Shown: positions 44,631 through 53,678 of the stretch, piece after piece
Position numbering within the stretch: position 1 is the stretch's first letter
How the letters are laid out: the number at the start of each line of letters is the position of its first letter
NCBI RefSeq assembly: GCF_003990335.1
Contig: NZ_CP034683.1
Span: 3,207,501 to 3,271,500 of the forward strand
DNA length: 64,000 bases
Source: Rheinheimera mangrovi
GTDB taxonomy: Bacteria; Pseudomonadota; Gammaproteobacteria; Enterobacterales; Alteromonadaceae
Direction: 5' to 3'
The notes under the pieces: generated by a model
Databases searched by the model: none
What the model was told of the DNA's origin: nothing
What the model saw: the letters and a program-made list of their open reading frames with translations, nothing else
Made by a program: the position numbers and the translations under genes

Positions 44631-45638
44631 ATGCAAATCCTCAACATCAAGCAACAACAGAACTCCAGCAGTCAGCAGCTATTTTATGCTGGCCGCAGTA
44701 CGAGTCCAGAGCGAAGCGACAGCTCAACTGTAACAAAGGATAACAGAAGTTTAACTCAGACTTCTCTGTTACCTTCGGCTAATGGCGTTTCTGCCGAAAC
44801 TATGACATCACCGGCAGATCCAAAGACCGAAGCAAAACATGAAGACGGTTTATTTAATGCAGTCTATTCCATTGGCACTATCAAACGTTTGCTGGAACAA
44901 CTGACCGGCGAAGAGTTGCAAGGCTGGGTAGACCCTGCTGAATTAAATCGTGCTCTGCATGGTTCAGACAATAGCGCTGTGCCAGAGCAACCACAAAATC
45001 AAAATGCCACAGGCGTCACTATTCGTGAATGGTCGTACCGTTATGAAGCAGTCAGCGCTGATTTTTCCGGCTCTGTAGCTCTGGACGATGGCAGCAGCTT
45101 TAGCTGGTCGATGCAATTTGCCATGAGTTACGAAGAATTCAGCTACAGCGAACGCACAGAACAGCCAATGAAAGACCCTTTAGTGATGAGTTTTAACGGC
45201 CGCCCAGTAGAGCTTAGCGGACAAAGTTCTGCGTTTAACTTAACTGACAATGCAAAATCTATTCAGCAACTGGCGCAAGGTCAGTATTACCTCGCCAAAG
45301 ACAGCAATAACAACGGTGCTATCGATTCAGGTAAAGAATTATTCGGCCCAAGCTCAGGTGCAGGCTTTGCTGAACTTGCCAGCTATGATGAAGACCAAAA
45401 CGGCCTGATCGATCTGCAGGATCCGATCTGGGAAAATTTATGGTTATGGCGCCCTGAAGATAAAGGCTTATACAGCTTAAAAGACATGGGTGTAGCGGCT
45501 TTAAGTGTCGACTCAATAGCCACACCTTTTAGCTTACGTCATAAAGACGAAGTAAAAGGCCGGCTGGAACGTAGCTCAATTTTTATAACTGAAGATAAAA
45601 ATGTGGGTTTATTGCAGCAAATTGATTTGAAGGTGTGA
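44631..45638 (+). CDS. Conserved hypothetical protein with EF-hand-like calcium loops
   Basis: A 335-residue protein without a signal peptide. The first 100 residues are polar and low complexity. The C-terminal part (about 215-290) has two EF-hand-like loops, DSNNNGAIDSGKELFG and DEDQNGLIDLQDPIWENLWLW, a combination I associate with proteins related to RTX/hemolysin-type calcium binding. AGAGAGGGAG precedes the ATG. Divergent from the HopJ gene. Function unknown. Confidence 0.75.
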   Translation: MQILNIKQQQNSSSQQLFYAGRSTSPERSDSSTVTKDNRSLTQTSLLPSANGVSAETMTSPADPKTEAKHEDGLFNAVYSIGTIKRLLEQLTGEELQGWVDPAELNRALHGSDNSAVPEQPQNQNATGVTIREWSYRYEAVSADFSGSVALDDGSSFSWSMQFAMSYEEFSYSERTEQPMKDPLVMSFNGRPVELSGQSSAFNLTDNAKSIQQLAQGQYYLAKDSNNNGAIDSGKELFGPSSGAGFAELASYDEDQNGLIDLQDPIWENLWLWRPEDKGLYSLKDMGVAALSVDSIATPFSLRHKDEVKGRLERSSIFITEDKNVGLLQQIDLKV

Positions 45639-45911
45639 GCTAAAGCCCAAATAGGACACAACTTGTTCTGACAGCTCAGTTGATCAACAAAAGCCGGTCA
45701 GTGTCAGGCTCATAACCTTTTTCTGACCTTATCTGAAATAAATTTATAACTTTCAGAAAAATTTGTTAATTCAAATTCAGTGAGTTTAATGAAAATAAAA
45801 CTTGAAAAAGCGGCGCCCATAGCTCATATAGTTTGCATTCAGATAGTTATCCGATAAACAAAATCAAGCTTTGAAGTCCATGAGTTGCCATCAGACTATA
45901 AGGGGCACAGT

Positions 45912-46082
45912 GTGAATAAAATGTATAGGTTCTTAATTCTTGCTGTACTCATTATTGTTGCTATTAGCTCATACAGTTATGGCAATTCAACGGGTGTATT
46001 TGCATTTATAATTTTAGGCTTTGCTTTCGAAGCTTTATTTTGGGTTGGCCTTTTTCGAAAAAGAGCAAAAGTATCAACTTAA
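45912..46082 (+). CDS. Small two-helix membrane protein
   Basis: About 56 residues starting at a GTG (45912) six bases after AGGGG; MYRFLILAVLIIVAI and FAFIILGFAFEALFWVGLF form two transmembrane helices, and the tail FRKRAKVST is basic (probably cytoplasmic). No family recognised. The 270 bases upstream are AT-rich non-coding DNA in which I see no other feature. Confidence 0.55.
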   Translation: MNKMYRFLILAVLIIVAISSYSYGNSTGVFAFIILGFAFEALFWVGLFRKRAKVST

Positions 46083-46222
46083 TGAACACCAGCAACTCAC
46101 AAAGCACATTCTGCGCTGTCTTGCTTTGAATACTTTCTTTTGGCGCAGCAAAAGCCGAAGCTCTTCGAACAAACAAGCAGGCTTCATGAATTCGTTGTTG
46201 CACTGAGATTTCAAGCTCAAAG

Positions 46223-46684
46223 CTATCCAAACATCTGTGCTGAGCGTTTTGCCATTTCCTCTTCTGATACATCTTCAATATGAGTGGAAATCATCCAGTT
46301 GTGACCAAAAGGGTCTTGCAGACAGCCGCTACGATCGCCCCAGAATTGATCCGATACCGGCATGGTTACAGTGGCTCCTGCCGCTGCGGCACGCTCGACA
46401 AAAGCATCGACATCAGGCACATAAATCATCAAAGTCACAGGGCTAGCCCCTAACATGTCCGGGCTTTTTGTGCCCCAGTCATCACTTTGTTCACTGAACA
46501 TAAATGTCGCGCTGCCTATACGCATTTCGGCATGCATCACAGCACCGGATGGCATATTCATCCGCATTATGGTTTCAGCACCAAAAGCTTTTTGATAAAA
46601 GTCGAATGCCGCAGCCGCATTTTTGATCACCAGATAAGGCAATACGGCAGCACAGCCTGATGGAATAGCCTGAACGTCGGACAT
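46223..46684 (-). CDS. PhnB-like VOC-family protein
   Basis: A 153-residue protein of the PhnB/glyoxalase-like fold: AAVLPYLVIKNAAAAFDFYQ at the start, FGAETIMRMNMPSGAVMHAE in the middle and DRSGCLQDPFGHNWMISTH near the end. The family is related to 3-demethylubiquinone methyltransferase-like and epoxide/antibiotic resistance VOC proteins. Substrate unknown. AAGGAGA precedes the start. Confidence 0.85.
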   Translation of the reverse strand: MSDVQAIPSGCAAVLPYLVIKNAAAAFDFYQKAFGAETIMRMNMPSGAVMHAEMRIGSATFMFSEQSDDWGTKSPDMLGASPVTLMIYVPDVDAFVERAAAAGATVTMPVSDQFWGDRSGCLQDPFGHNWMISTHIEDVSEEEMAKRSAQMFG

Positions 46685-46753
46685 GTCGGTCTCCTTCTCG
46701 TCATTTATTTAAAGTTAAAAAAAACGCTATCAGTATAGTCAGAGATTTTTAGC

Positions 46754-47245
46754 TCATTCACCTAACTGTTGTTTTAATACATCCACCACTGACTGAAATT
46801 CGGTTTTGTTTTTTTCATTCAGTGCAATCAGCGCTTCGTGCGCATGCAGGATCATCAGGCCTTTTTGCTGATCACTGTAAGGCTGGGCTTTTATGCTGGT
46901 CATATCCACTTGATGCTGAGTATTGTGCTGCACAATATCAAAAGCCTGATCCAGACAGAGACTAAACAGCAGTTCATTGACTTGTGAGTGAGTTGAAAAC
47001 AAGGTGGGTTTTGGTAAATTCTGCTGCTGACAATAACGAGCCATACTGGCCAGCAAACCAATATAGGTGCTGTCCATAAAACTGGCTTGGTTTAAATCCA
47101 CCACAAGCTGGTTGCACTGGATCTGTGCAGAAAACAGCCTTTCTACCAGGTCGTCCATGCCTGTGGCATTGGTGTAACGCAGCTCACCAGATAACTTGAA
47201 ATAACAACAGTGGTCAACACAAGCAAACAGGATTTGCTCCGTCAT
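46754..47245 (-). CDS. STAS-domain anti-sigma-factor antagonist-like protein
   Basis: A 163-residue protein. Residues 1-100 form a STAS domain (YFKLSGELRYTNATGMDDLV and VVDLNQASFMDSTYIGLLAS, with the phosphorylatable Ser of the D-S-T motif). About 60 C-terminal residues are an added helical tail. Start at the ATG at 47245 with AGGA five bases upstream. It is cotranscribed with the PP2C response regulator upstream, which probably dephosphorylates this Ser, as in RsbU/RsbV-like switches (inference). Confidence 0.83.
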   Translation of the reverse strand: MTEQILFACVDHCCYFKLSGELRYTNATGMDDLVERLFSAQIQCNQLVVDLNQASFMDSTYIGLLASMARYCQQQNLPKPTLFSTHSQVNELLFSLCLDQAFDIVQHNTQHQVDMTSIKAQPYSDQQKGLMILHAHEALIALNEKNKTEFQSVVDVLKQQLGE

Positions 47246-47259
47246 AGAGTCCTCACTCA

Positions 47260-48588
47260 TCAGCCTTGAAGCCGGGTTAATTTGAGTATAGTTAAATCGT
47301 CCGGTAAGGGCTTATTTGGATCAATGGCTAAGGCTTGCAACAATGCGGCTATATCATTTTGCTCTGAGCATTTTTGCAACAAATATTGTAATTTCTGGTC
47401 GGTGCTTTGTTGTGGCATTACATCTAAAATACCGTCTGAAAACAACAGTATGCTGCTGTTGTCCTGCATCAACAGGCAATGATTCCTGTAACTGGCAAAA
47501 TCAAACATGCCCACAGGCGTGCTTTTTAATTCAAGGTAGCGTTCTTGCTGCGGTTGCAACACTAAAGGCCAGGGAAAAGCACCGGCGTTGGCATAGGTTA
47601 TTTCTGCAGTTTTGGTATCCAGCACGGCGTAAAACAACGCTATGTATTTGCCGACTTTGTCCTTAAGCAGTTCTTTATTTAATTCAACCAATACAGCAGC
47701 TGGGTCAATTACATGGTCGCAGGTTGCACGCTGATATCGTTCCAACTTGGCGCTGATAAAACGCTTCAGATACACAGTGACAAAAGCAGAGGCTACGCCG
47801 TGCCCTGACACATCTGCAATGTAAAACACCACCTTGTGATCATCAGCCCAAAAATAGTCAACAAAGTCGCCACTCATAAATTCGGATGGATATAAGGCAT
47901 GGCTGAATTGGTACTCAGCGCAATTCAGTTGTGGCGGCGGCAGCAGTTTAAACTGAACCTGCTTGCCGGCTTTCTCACCAGCTTCCAGTTCAGCTAGTGA
48001 TTGTTGTAGCTGCTGATTACTGGCTTGCAACTGCTCTGTTCTGGCCTGAACTTGTTGCTCAAGGTTTTCATTCAGCAAAGCCAATTGTTCTATCGCCATA
48101 TAGGCTCGTAATGCAGACACCACGCTGGTCGTCAGGCGCTGCACTGTCAGTTCGGTTTTGGCGCGGTAATCGTTAATATCATAATCCAGCACTATGCGAT
48201 GCTCAGGCGCTTGCCCTGGTTGACCTGTTCGCAAAATAATACGTACCAGCTGGTTTTGTAGCTGTTCCCGAATGTAACGCACCAATACCAGACCTGCGTC
48301 ATCGGTTTCCATCACGACGTCCAGCAAGATCAAGGCTATATTGTTGTTTTTCTCCAGAATATGTCGTGCTTCTGCCGCACTGTAAGCGCTGATAAACTGC
48401 AGTTTATGCTGCAAGAAGCTGAAATCACGTAGCGCCATTAAAGTGATTTGATGTATCTCCGGCTCATCATCCACGATAAGCACAGTCCAGCTGGCTTGTG
48501 GCTCGTCTGTTACATCGGCATCAGCGGCAAATAGCAGGGTTTCTTCGTCGGACGCTGTAGTTTGCTGAGCATTAAAGTGTTGTTCCAT
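47260..48588 (-). CDS. Response regulator with SpoIIE/PP2C-type phosphatase output
   Basis: A 442-residue protein. Residues about 35-160 form a receiver domain (VLIVDDEPEIHQI, ALILLDVVMETDDAG with the phospho-acceptor Asp). A coiled coil (about 180-210, LNENLEQQVQARTEQL) leads to a SpoIIE/PP2C phosphatase domain (about 225-440) with metal ligands in SGDFVDYFW, FYIADVSGHGVAS and LFSDGILD. Start ATG 48588 with AAGGA upstream. With the following STAS gene it forms a partner-switching module; no RsbW-like kinase is seen in the window. Confidence 0.88.
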   Translation of the reverse strand: MEQHFNAQQTTASDEETLLFAADADVTDEPQASWTVLIVDDEPEIHQITLMALRDFSFLQHKLQFISAYSAAEARHILEKNNNIALILLDVVMETDDAGLVLVRYIREQLQNQLVRIILRTGQPGQAPEHRIVLDYDINDYRAKTELTVQRLTTSVVSALRAYMAIEQLALLNENLEQQVQARTEQLQASNQQLQQSLAELEAGEKAGKQVQFKLLPPPQLNCAEYQFSHALYPSEFMSGDFVDYFWADDHKVVFYIADVSGHGVASAFVTVYLKRFISAKLERYQRATCDHVIDPAAVLVELNKELLKDKVGKYIALFYAVLDTKTAEITYANAGAFPWPLVLQPQQERYLELKSTPVGMFDFASYRNHCLLMQDNSSILLFSDGILDVMPQQSTDQKLQYLLQKCSEQNDIAALLQALAIDPNKPLPDDLTILKLTRLQG

Positions 48589-48781
48589 ATGGCATTCCTT
48601 CACATTAATGTCTGATCACAGGAGCATAAGTATATGGCTTAACTATAGCCGCCTGTGCTCAACCTGCAGTTGGGTATGAGTATCTATCTTGAAAATAGGG
48701 TCTCTTTCAGTGCCGGATCCGGCCAGCTTTTTTTCTGTTCTCAAGGTACACTCTGTTTAGTTTTTGCTGATGAGTCTTACC

Positions 48782-50185
48782 ATGCTGGATCCTGTTGTTT
48801 GCCAACAAGCCCGTTTATCGCGTGACAGCCGTTTTGATGGCCTGTTTTTTATTGCGGTAAAAAGCACAGGTATTTATTGCCGCACCATTTGCCCGGCTAA
48901 ATCTCCGGCTGAACATCAGGTGACCTACTTTTCCTGCGCAGCAGCTGCAGCTTCTGCAGGCTACCGGCCTTGTTTACGTTGCAGACCCGACAGTGCGCCA
49001 CAGTCTCCGGCCTGGCTTGGTGTGGAAACCAGTGTACGACGCGCATTAAAACTCATTGCAGAAGGTGCTTTAGTGCATGGCGACCAGGCTGCTTTAGCTT
49101 CCCGTCTTGGCATTAGTGAGCGTTATTTACGTAAACTCTTTCAGCAGCATTTAGGCGTGGCGCCTAAACAATATGCTTTGTATCAGCAAGTGCTGTTAGC
49201 AAAACAGCTGCTACATCAAAGCTTGCTTCCAGTGCATCAAATTGCTGCCTTATGCGGTTTTCATAGCATCCGGCGCTTTAATGATGCTTTTAAACAGCAA
49301 TTGCTGCTAAACCCAAGCCAAATTCGCCGTAAAAAAATGACAGGACACTCCTCAGTGATTGAATTACAACTTAGTTACCGTCCCCCACTGAACTGGCAAG
49401 CCCAGCTGGATTTCTGGCGTCAGCGTACTCTGGAGGGCATGGAATGGGTGAAAGGTAACGCCTATGGCAGAACTTTTAGCTGGCCAACTGCAGAAGGCGT
49501 GGTGCATGGCTGGTTTGAATTAAGCCCGGCAAAAGAAGGCGTAATGCAGCTGAAGTTGCATTGGCCCAGCCAGCAGGAATTAACCTCTGTGCTGCAACGT
49601 ATACGTCAACTGGCAGATTTAGATGCCAATATGCCGCAGATAGAACAACAACTTGCAGCTGTGTTTGGCGACTCTTTGGAATCTGGTTTACGACTGCCGG
49701 GTTTATGGAGCCCGTTTGAAGCAGCAGTTCGGGCTATTTTAGGCCAACAAGTCAGTGTGCAAGGCGCCCGCACTCAACTGAATCGATTACTTGCTGAATT
49801 AGCAGAACCACTTCCTGATGACCCGGAAAAAAAACTGTTTCCAACACCAGAAGCCATCAGTCAAAACGAATTGCTAATGCTTAAAGTGCCCCAAGCCAGA
49901 CGCGATACCTTAAAACAGCTGGCAACTACTGTGATAACTGAACCTCAAAGCACGCCGGATGACTGGTTAAAACTCAAGGGCATAGGACCATGGACTGTGG
50001 CTTACAGCAAAATGCGTGGCCTTGCCGACCCGGATATTTGGTTAGGTGGTGATTTAGGTGTGCAAAAAGCCTTAAAACGCCATGGTGATATCACACCAGA
50101 GCAGCTGGCGCCATGGCGCAGTTATGCCACCTTTCAGCTGTGGTTTAGTTTATCCAGCCCCGCCTTGAAGGAGACAACCGAATGA
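48782..50185 (+). CDS. Ada-type regulator fused to AlkA DNA-3-methyladenine glycosylase
   Basis: About 467 residues. The N-terminal Ada zinc domain (about 1-80) has the cysteines of [13 protein letters not shown] and PCLRCRPDS; the reactive Cys accepts methyl groups from phosphotriesters in Ada. An AraC-type helix-turn-helix follows (about 90-180). The C-terminal part is an AlkA N-domain and a helix-hairpin-helix glycosylase (about 195-465) with [17 protein letters not shown] and the catalytic Asp region [12 protein letters not shown]. The product is both an alkylation sensor and a repair enzyme. Its stop overlaps the next start. Confidence 0.9.
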   Translation: MLDPVVCQQARLSRDSRFDGLFFIAVKSTGIYCRTICPAKSPAEHQVTYFSCAAAAASAGYRPCLRCRPDSAPQSPAWLGVETSVRRALKLIAEGALVHGDQAALASRLGISERYLRKLFQQHLGVAPKQYALYQQVLLAKQLLHQSLLPVHQIAALCGFHSIRRFNDAFKQQLLLNPSQIRRKKMTGHSSVIELQLSYRPPLNWQAQLDFWRQRTLEGMEWVKGNAYGRTFSWPTAEGVVHGWFELSPAKEGVMQLKLHWPSQQELTSVLQRIRQLADLDANMPQIEQQLAAVFGDSLESGLRLPGLWSPFEAAVRAILGQQVSVQGARTQLNRLLAELAEPLPDDPEKKLFPTPEAISQNELLMLKVPQARRDTLKQLATTVITEPQSTPDDWLKLKGIGPWTVAYSKMRGLADPDIWLGGDLGVQKALKRHGDITPEQLAPWRSYATFQLWFSLSSPALKETTE

Positions 50186-50682
50186 GACTACTACAATTTG
50201 CCACACCTTTAGGGCCTTTGGTCGTCAAGGCCAATGCAAAAGGTATAGAGTCGGTATTATTCAGGGATTCAAGTGACGCGCCGGATCACAGCAACGATAT
50301 CTTGCTACAGGACTGCAAAGCTCAGTTTGATGCTTATTTTGCAGGTTCCTTGCAGCAGTTTGACTTACCGCTGGCAGCTCAGGGCACTGATTTTCAACAA
50401 GCCGTCTGGCAACAATTAAGCAAAATCCCTTTTGCACAGCTTCGCAGTTACAGCAACATTGCCCATGCGCTAAATAACCCAAAAGCAGTAAGAGCCGTAG
50501 GAGCTGCCAATGGCCGTAACCCTCTGACTATTATCGTGCCCTGCCACAGAGTGATAGGAGCCAATGGCACACTAACAGGTTATGCAGGCGGATTAGAGCG
50601 TAAAGACTGGCTACTCAAACATGAACAAAATACGGCTTTGGCCTTGGGTTTGTTTCAGCTGGAGGCCAGCATAGCTCCGTAG
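50182..50682 (+). CDS. ogt: Methylated-DNA--protein-cysteine S-methyltransferase
   Basis: A 166-residue alkyltransferase. The reactive Cys is in [15 protein letters not shown], preceded by [12 protein letters not shown] and followed by [16 protein letters not shown]. It removes O6-alkyl groups from guanine. The ATG overlaps the TGA of the Ada-AlkA fusion by 4 bases, making a two-gene alkylation-repair operon. Confidence 0.93.
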   Translation: MRLLQFATPLGPLVVKANAKGIESVLFRDSSDAPDHSNDILLQDCKAQFDAYFAGSLQQFDLPLAAQGTDFQQAVWQQLSKIPFAQLRSYSNIAHALNNPKAVRAVGAANGRNPLTIIVPCHRVIGANGTLTGYAGGLERKDWLLKHEQNTALALGLFQLEASIAP

Positions 50683-50703
50683 GGGCGACCTTTATGGTCG
50701 CCC
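50683..50703. repeat. REP-like hairpin after ogt
   Basis: GGGCGACC (50683-50690) and GGTCGCCC (50696-50703) form an 8-bp stem with a 5-base loop; it begins at the stop codon of ogt. It may act as a terminator or mRNA stabiliser. Confidence 0.7.
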
Positions 50704-50842
50704 GCATCAATAAGTCCCCAGCGACAGGGGATAGTTCAAGTTTTTCGAATAATGCATACAAAACAATCCGCTATTGTTTCGATAAAAGAGCTGTTTTAAT
50801 GACCCCATCAACCAGCCATCCCTTAATGAAGTGGAGTTTATG

Positions 50843-51727
50843 ATGACAGCCCGTACTTTAAAACAATTGATCCCTGCCATGCTGGCGTCTGACGGCGCTG
50901 GCGTAAAAATTAAACGCAGCCTGGGCCAAAGCCAGGGCGTGCGTCTGGACCCGTTTTTAATGCTGGACGCTTTTGGTTCAGACAAAGCCGACGATTACAT
51001 AGCGGGTTTTCCTGCCCATCCACATCGCGGTTTCGAAACTGTGACTTACATGCTGGATGGCCATATGTTGCACGAAGATCACCTCGGCAATCAGGGTCAT
51101 TTAACCAGTGGTGGCGTACAGTGGATGACAGCTGGCCGTGGCATTATCCACTCAGAAATGCCGCAACAGGAGTCTGGCCTGATGCGTGGTTTTCAGTTGT
51201 GGATTAATTTACCAGCTGCAGAAAAAATGAAAGAAGCCGCCTATGTTGATATTCCGGCTGCAGATATTCCGCTGGTGAATTTATCTCAGCAGAGTTTTGT
51301 CAAAGTGATAGCTGGCGAAACAGAACTGAATGGCAAAACAGTGCGTGGCCCTATTTTTGGCTTATCAACTGAACCTTTGTATCTGGATGTGCAGTTAGAA
51401 GCAGGCCAAAGCCTGACCTTACCTGTCACAGTTGGTCATAACGCTTATCTGTATCCTTTTGAAGGCGAAGTTGTTGTGGAAGGCTTACGAGTCGCCAATC
51501 ATCACGGCGCTGTACTGACAGATGGCGACAGCGTGACTGTCTCAGCCAAAGACAAAGCGCGTTTTATCCTGCTGGCGGCTAAGCCTATCAAAGAGCCCGT
51601 AGTGCAATACGGTCCTTTTGTAATGAATAAGCCAGAAGAAATTGAGCAAGCTATCCGTGATTATCAGGCCGGAAAACTGACCAATAATCAGCAAGCCAAA
51701 ACCATAGCTATTCATAAATCAATCTAG
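50843..51727 (+). CDS. Pirin-family protein
   Basis: A 294-residue bicupin of the pirin family: MLDAFGSDKADDYIAGFPAH, then PHRGFETVTYMLDGHMLHED with the metal-binding histidines, and GGVQWMTAGRGIIHSEMPQ. Homologues such as YhhW act as quercetin dioxygenases; the physiological substrate here is unknown. Start at the second of two adjacent ATGs (50843, GGAG six bases upstream); the first at 50840 is nearly as good. Confidence 0.9.
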   Translation: MTARTLKQLIPAMLASDGAGVKIKRSLGQSQGVRLDPFLMLDAFGSDKADDYIAGFPAHPHRGFETVTYMLDGHMLHEDHLGNQGHLTSGGVQWMTAGRGIIHSEMPQQESGLMRGFQLWINLPAAEKMKEAAYVDIPAADIPLVNLSQQSFVKVIAGETELNGKTVRGPIFGLSTEPLYLDVQLEAGQSLTLPVTVGHNAYLYPFEGEVVVEGLRVANHHGAVLTDGDSVTVSAKDKARFILLAAKPIKEPVVQYGPFVMNKPEEIEQAIRDYQAGKLTNNQQAKTIAIHKSI

Positions 51728-51731
51728 TGTA

Positions 51732-51804
51732 GGGGCGGTGGCTTGTCCCCGCCCGTCTCAAATTCCAATCCTATACCTGACAGGTGGTTCATCCCTGCCC
51801 GTCT
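51732..51804. repeat. Pair of REP-like units
   Basis: GGCGGTGGCTTGTCCCCGCC at about 51734-51753 and AGGTGGTTCATCCCTGCCC at about 51782-51800 are related units ending in GCCCGTCT, with GGGCGG/CCGCCC arms in the first. They resemble the hairpin after ogt and lie between pirin and the mtnN leader. Confidence 0.6.
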
Positions 51805-51824
51805 ATTGTTCGGGTGTAATTAAT

Positions 51825-51860
51825 AAAGGGCAGATGCTATCATCTGCCCTTTCTAATTTT
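51825..51860 (+). terminator. Terminator or leader hairpin ahead of mtnN
   Basis: AAAGGGCAGATG (51825-51836) and CATCTGCCCTTT (51841-51852) are perfect 12-bp inverted repeats with a 4-base loop, followed by CTAATTTT. It ends 13 bases before the mtnN start codon, so it may terminate pirin transcription or act as an attenuator. Confidence 0.65.
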
Positions 51861-51872
51861 GAGGATCGGCAG

Positions 51873-52586
51873 ATGCAACTTGTGGGTATTATCGGCGCTA
51901 TGGAGCCGGAAATTGCAATTTTAAAAGCTCAACTGAGCGATATGACCACGGTCAAACTGGCGGATTATGAGTTTTATCAGGGCCGTCTGGCCGACACCGA
52001 CGTGGTATTGGTGCAATCTGGTATAGGCAAAGTGGCTTCCGCTGTCGCTACTACTTTATTAATCAGTCAGTTCAAACCGGACTGTGTCATTAACACGGGT
52101 TCAGCCGGTGGTTTTGACCCGGAGCTAAATGTTGGCGATGTGGTGATTTCTTCTGAAGTGCGCCATCACGATGTCGATGTCACAGCTTTTGGTTACGAAA
52201 TTGGCCAGGTACCACGCATGCCAGCAGGTTTTACGGCCCATCCAGCTTTGATCAGCGCTGCAGAGCAAAGCATCAATACCTTAGGTTTTTGCAAAACTAA
52301 AAAAGGTTTAATCACCACTGGCGATGTGTTTATGTGCCAGCCTGAGCGTATTGCTCAAACCCGTGCACAATTCCCAACCATGCTTGCAGTGGAAATGGAA
52401 GGTGCAGCCATAGCTCAGGCTTGTTATCAGTTGAACACACCTTTTGTGGTGATCCGCAGCTTGAGCGATATCGCAGGCAAAGAGTCTCCTAGCTCTTTTG
52501 AAGCTTATTTAGAAATCGCCTCTAAAAACAGTTCAGCCATGGTGCTGGAGCTTCTGAAAAACCTCAAAACGGTTCAGCTGAGCTAA
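51873..52586 (+). CDS. mtnN: 5'-methylthioadenosine/S-adenosylhomocysteine nucleosidase
   Basis: A 237-residue MTAN (Pfs). The start MQLVGIIGAMEPEIAIL has the conserved catalytic Glu in the GAMEPE motif; INTGSAGGFDPELNVGD, VEMEGAAIAQACYQ and the catalytic Asp in VIRSLSDIAGKES are all present. It hydrolyses MTA and SAH in methionine salvage and AI-2 precursor formation. RBS GAGGATC precedes the ATG. The next gene starts one base after its stop. Confidence 0.96.
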   Translation: MQLVGIIGAMEPEIAILKAQLSDMTTVKLADYEFYQGRLADTDVVLVQSGIGKVASAVATTLLISQFKPDCVINTGSAGGFDPELNVGDVVISSEVRHHDVDVTAFGYEIGQVPRMPAGFTAHPALISAAEQSINTLGFCKTKKGLITTGDVFMCQPERIAQTRAQFPTMLAVEMEGAAIAQACYQLNTPFVVIRSLSDIAGKESPSSFEAYLEIASKNSSAMVLELLKNLKTVQLS

Positions 52587-53546
52587 ATGCCATATTGGCT
52601 GGCTGATCTTTCGGCTTATCCATTGATTCTGCTAAGCATTTGGTTGCTTGGCAGCATGGTGTTATTGCCGCAGGATTACCAGCCTTTAACCTTTTTCCGC
52701 ATTTTTGCCAAACAGCTCGCAGCAAAAGTTCATCCGGATCCACACAGAGCCAGCAGCCAGCAACTCATTTCCGGCAGTTTAGCTTTGGCAGTGGTCATGC
52801 TGCCAACTTTGGCTTTATTGGCGCCTTTGTACTGGTTATCTGACTGGCCTTTAGTGCTGGATGGGTTACTGCTGTATTTTTGTCTGGACTTTGTCCACTA
52901 CCGCCAGCAAAGCCACAAAATAGCTTTGGCTATCAGCCAGCAACAAAACAGCAGAGCTAAAGATCTATTGCAACCTCTGGTGTTACGTCAAACTCAAAGT
53001 TTAAGCAGCGCAGGCTTATGCAAAGCGAACATTGAAATGTTATGGCTTCGTACCGCCAAACAATGGGTCGGGGTTAGTTTCTGGTTTTTAATAGGTGGTG
53101 GTTTAGCCGCTGTGGCTTATCGTTTGCTGCTGCTATGTAATCAACAATGGAACGACAAACAAAGCAACTTCCGTTATTTTGGCCGCCCAGCTTCTTTGCT
53201 TACTCAATGGGCCAGCCTGCCTGGCAGCCTGATCACTGCATTGCTGCTGGCCTTTCTGACTGATATTGCAGGAGCATTCCGGCAATGGCGTGAAGCATCT
53301 GGTTTGAAATTATGTTTACCGCATCTGCTTATTTTAGGTGCTTTAGCCTCTGCCTTGCGGGTCAATCTGGCGGGGCCTGTGATTTATCAGCAACAGAAAA
53401 ACCAGCGTCAGCGCCTTGGACCGTCCTATTTACCTCAAGTAAGCGACGTGTTGCGGGCTCTTAAACTCAATCGGCAATTTCAGTTGTATTGCGCCTTCAT
53501 TGTATTTATTTTCAGCTTGTTACAATGCCTTTGGTTTATTTATTAA
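52587..53546 (+). CDS. CobD/CbiB-family (AmpE-like) membrane protein
   Basis: A 319-residue polytopic membrane protein with about five hydrophobic segments. Conserved CbiB/CobD family patterns are visible: LDGLLLYFCLDF, RAKDLLQPLVLRQTQSL, RYFGRPASLLTQW and the final SDVLRALKLNRQF. The family makes adenosylcobinamide phosphate; this divergent branch is often found directly after mtnN in related bacteria with no other cobalamin genes, so its real substrate is uncertain. Starts immediately after the mtnN stop codon. Confidence 0.78.
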   Translation: MPYWLADLSAYPLILLSIWLLGSMVLLPQDYQPLTFFRIFAKQLAAKVHPDPHRASSQQLISGSLALAVVMLPTLALLAPLYWLSDWPLVLDGLLLYFCLDFVHYRQQSHKIALAISQQQNSRAKDLLQPLVLRQTQSLSSAGLCKANIEMLWLRTAKQWVGVSFWFLIGGGLAAVAYRLLLLCNQQWNDKQSNFRYFGRPASLLTQWASLPGSLITALLLAFLTDIAGAFRQWREASGLKLCLPHLLILGALASALRVNLAGPVIYQQQKNQRQRLGPSYLPQVSDVLRALKLNRQFQLYCAFIVFIFSLLQCLWFIY

Positions 53547-53678
53547 TAACCTGATAATTTTTGTAATAATTCTTTGGAACTATGCTGGACTTTTAAGCGC
53601 CATTCGCTGTATTTTCTAGGGCTTCTTACAGCAGATTGACACCTATAAAAATAACAACCGACCTACTGAGGAATCGTT

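Noticed and set aside
45639..45911. A gene in the 270-base gap before the small membrane protein
   Set aside because: All frames are short or AT-rich with no RBS. I see no feature in it beyond a likely promoter region.
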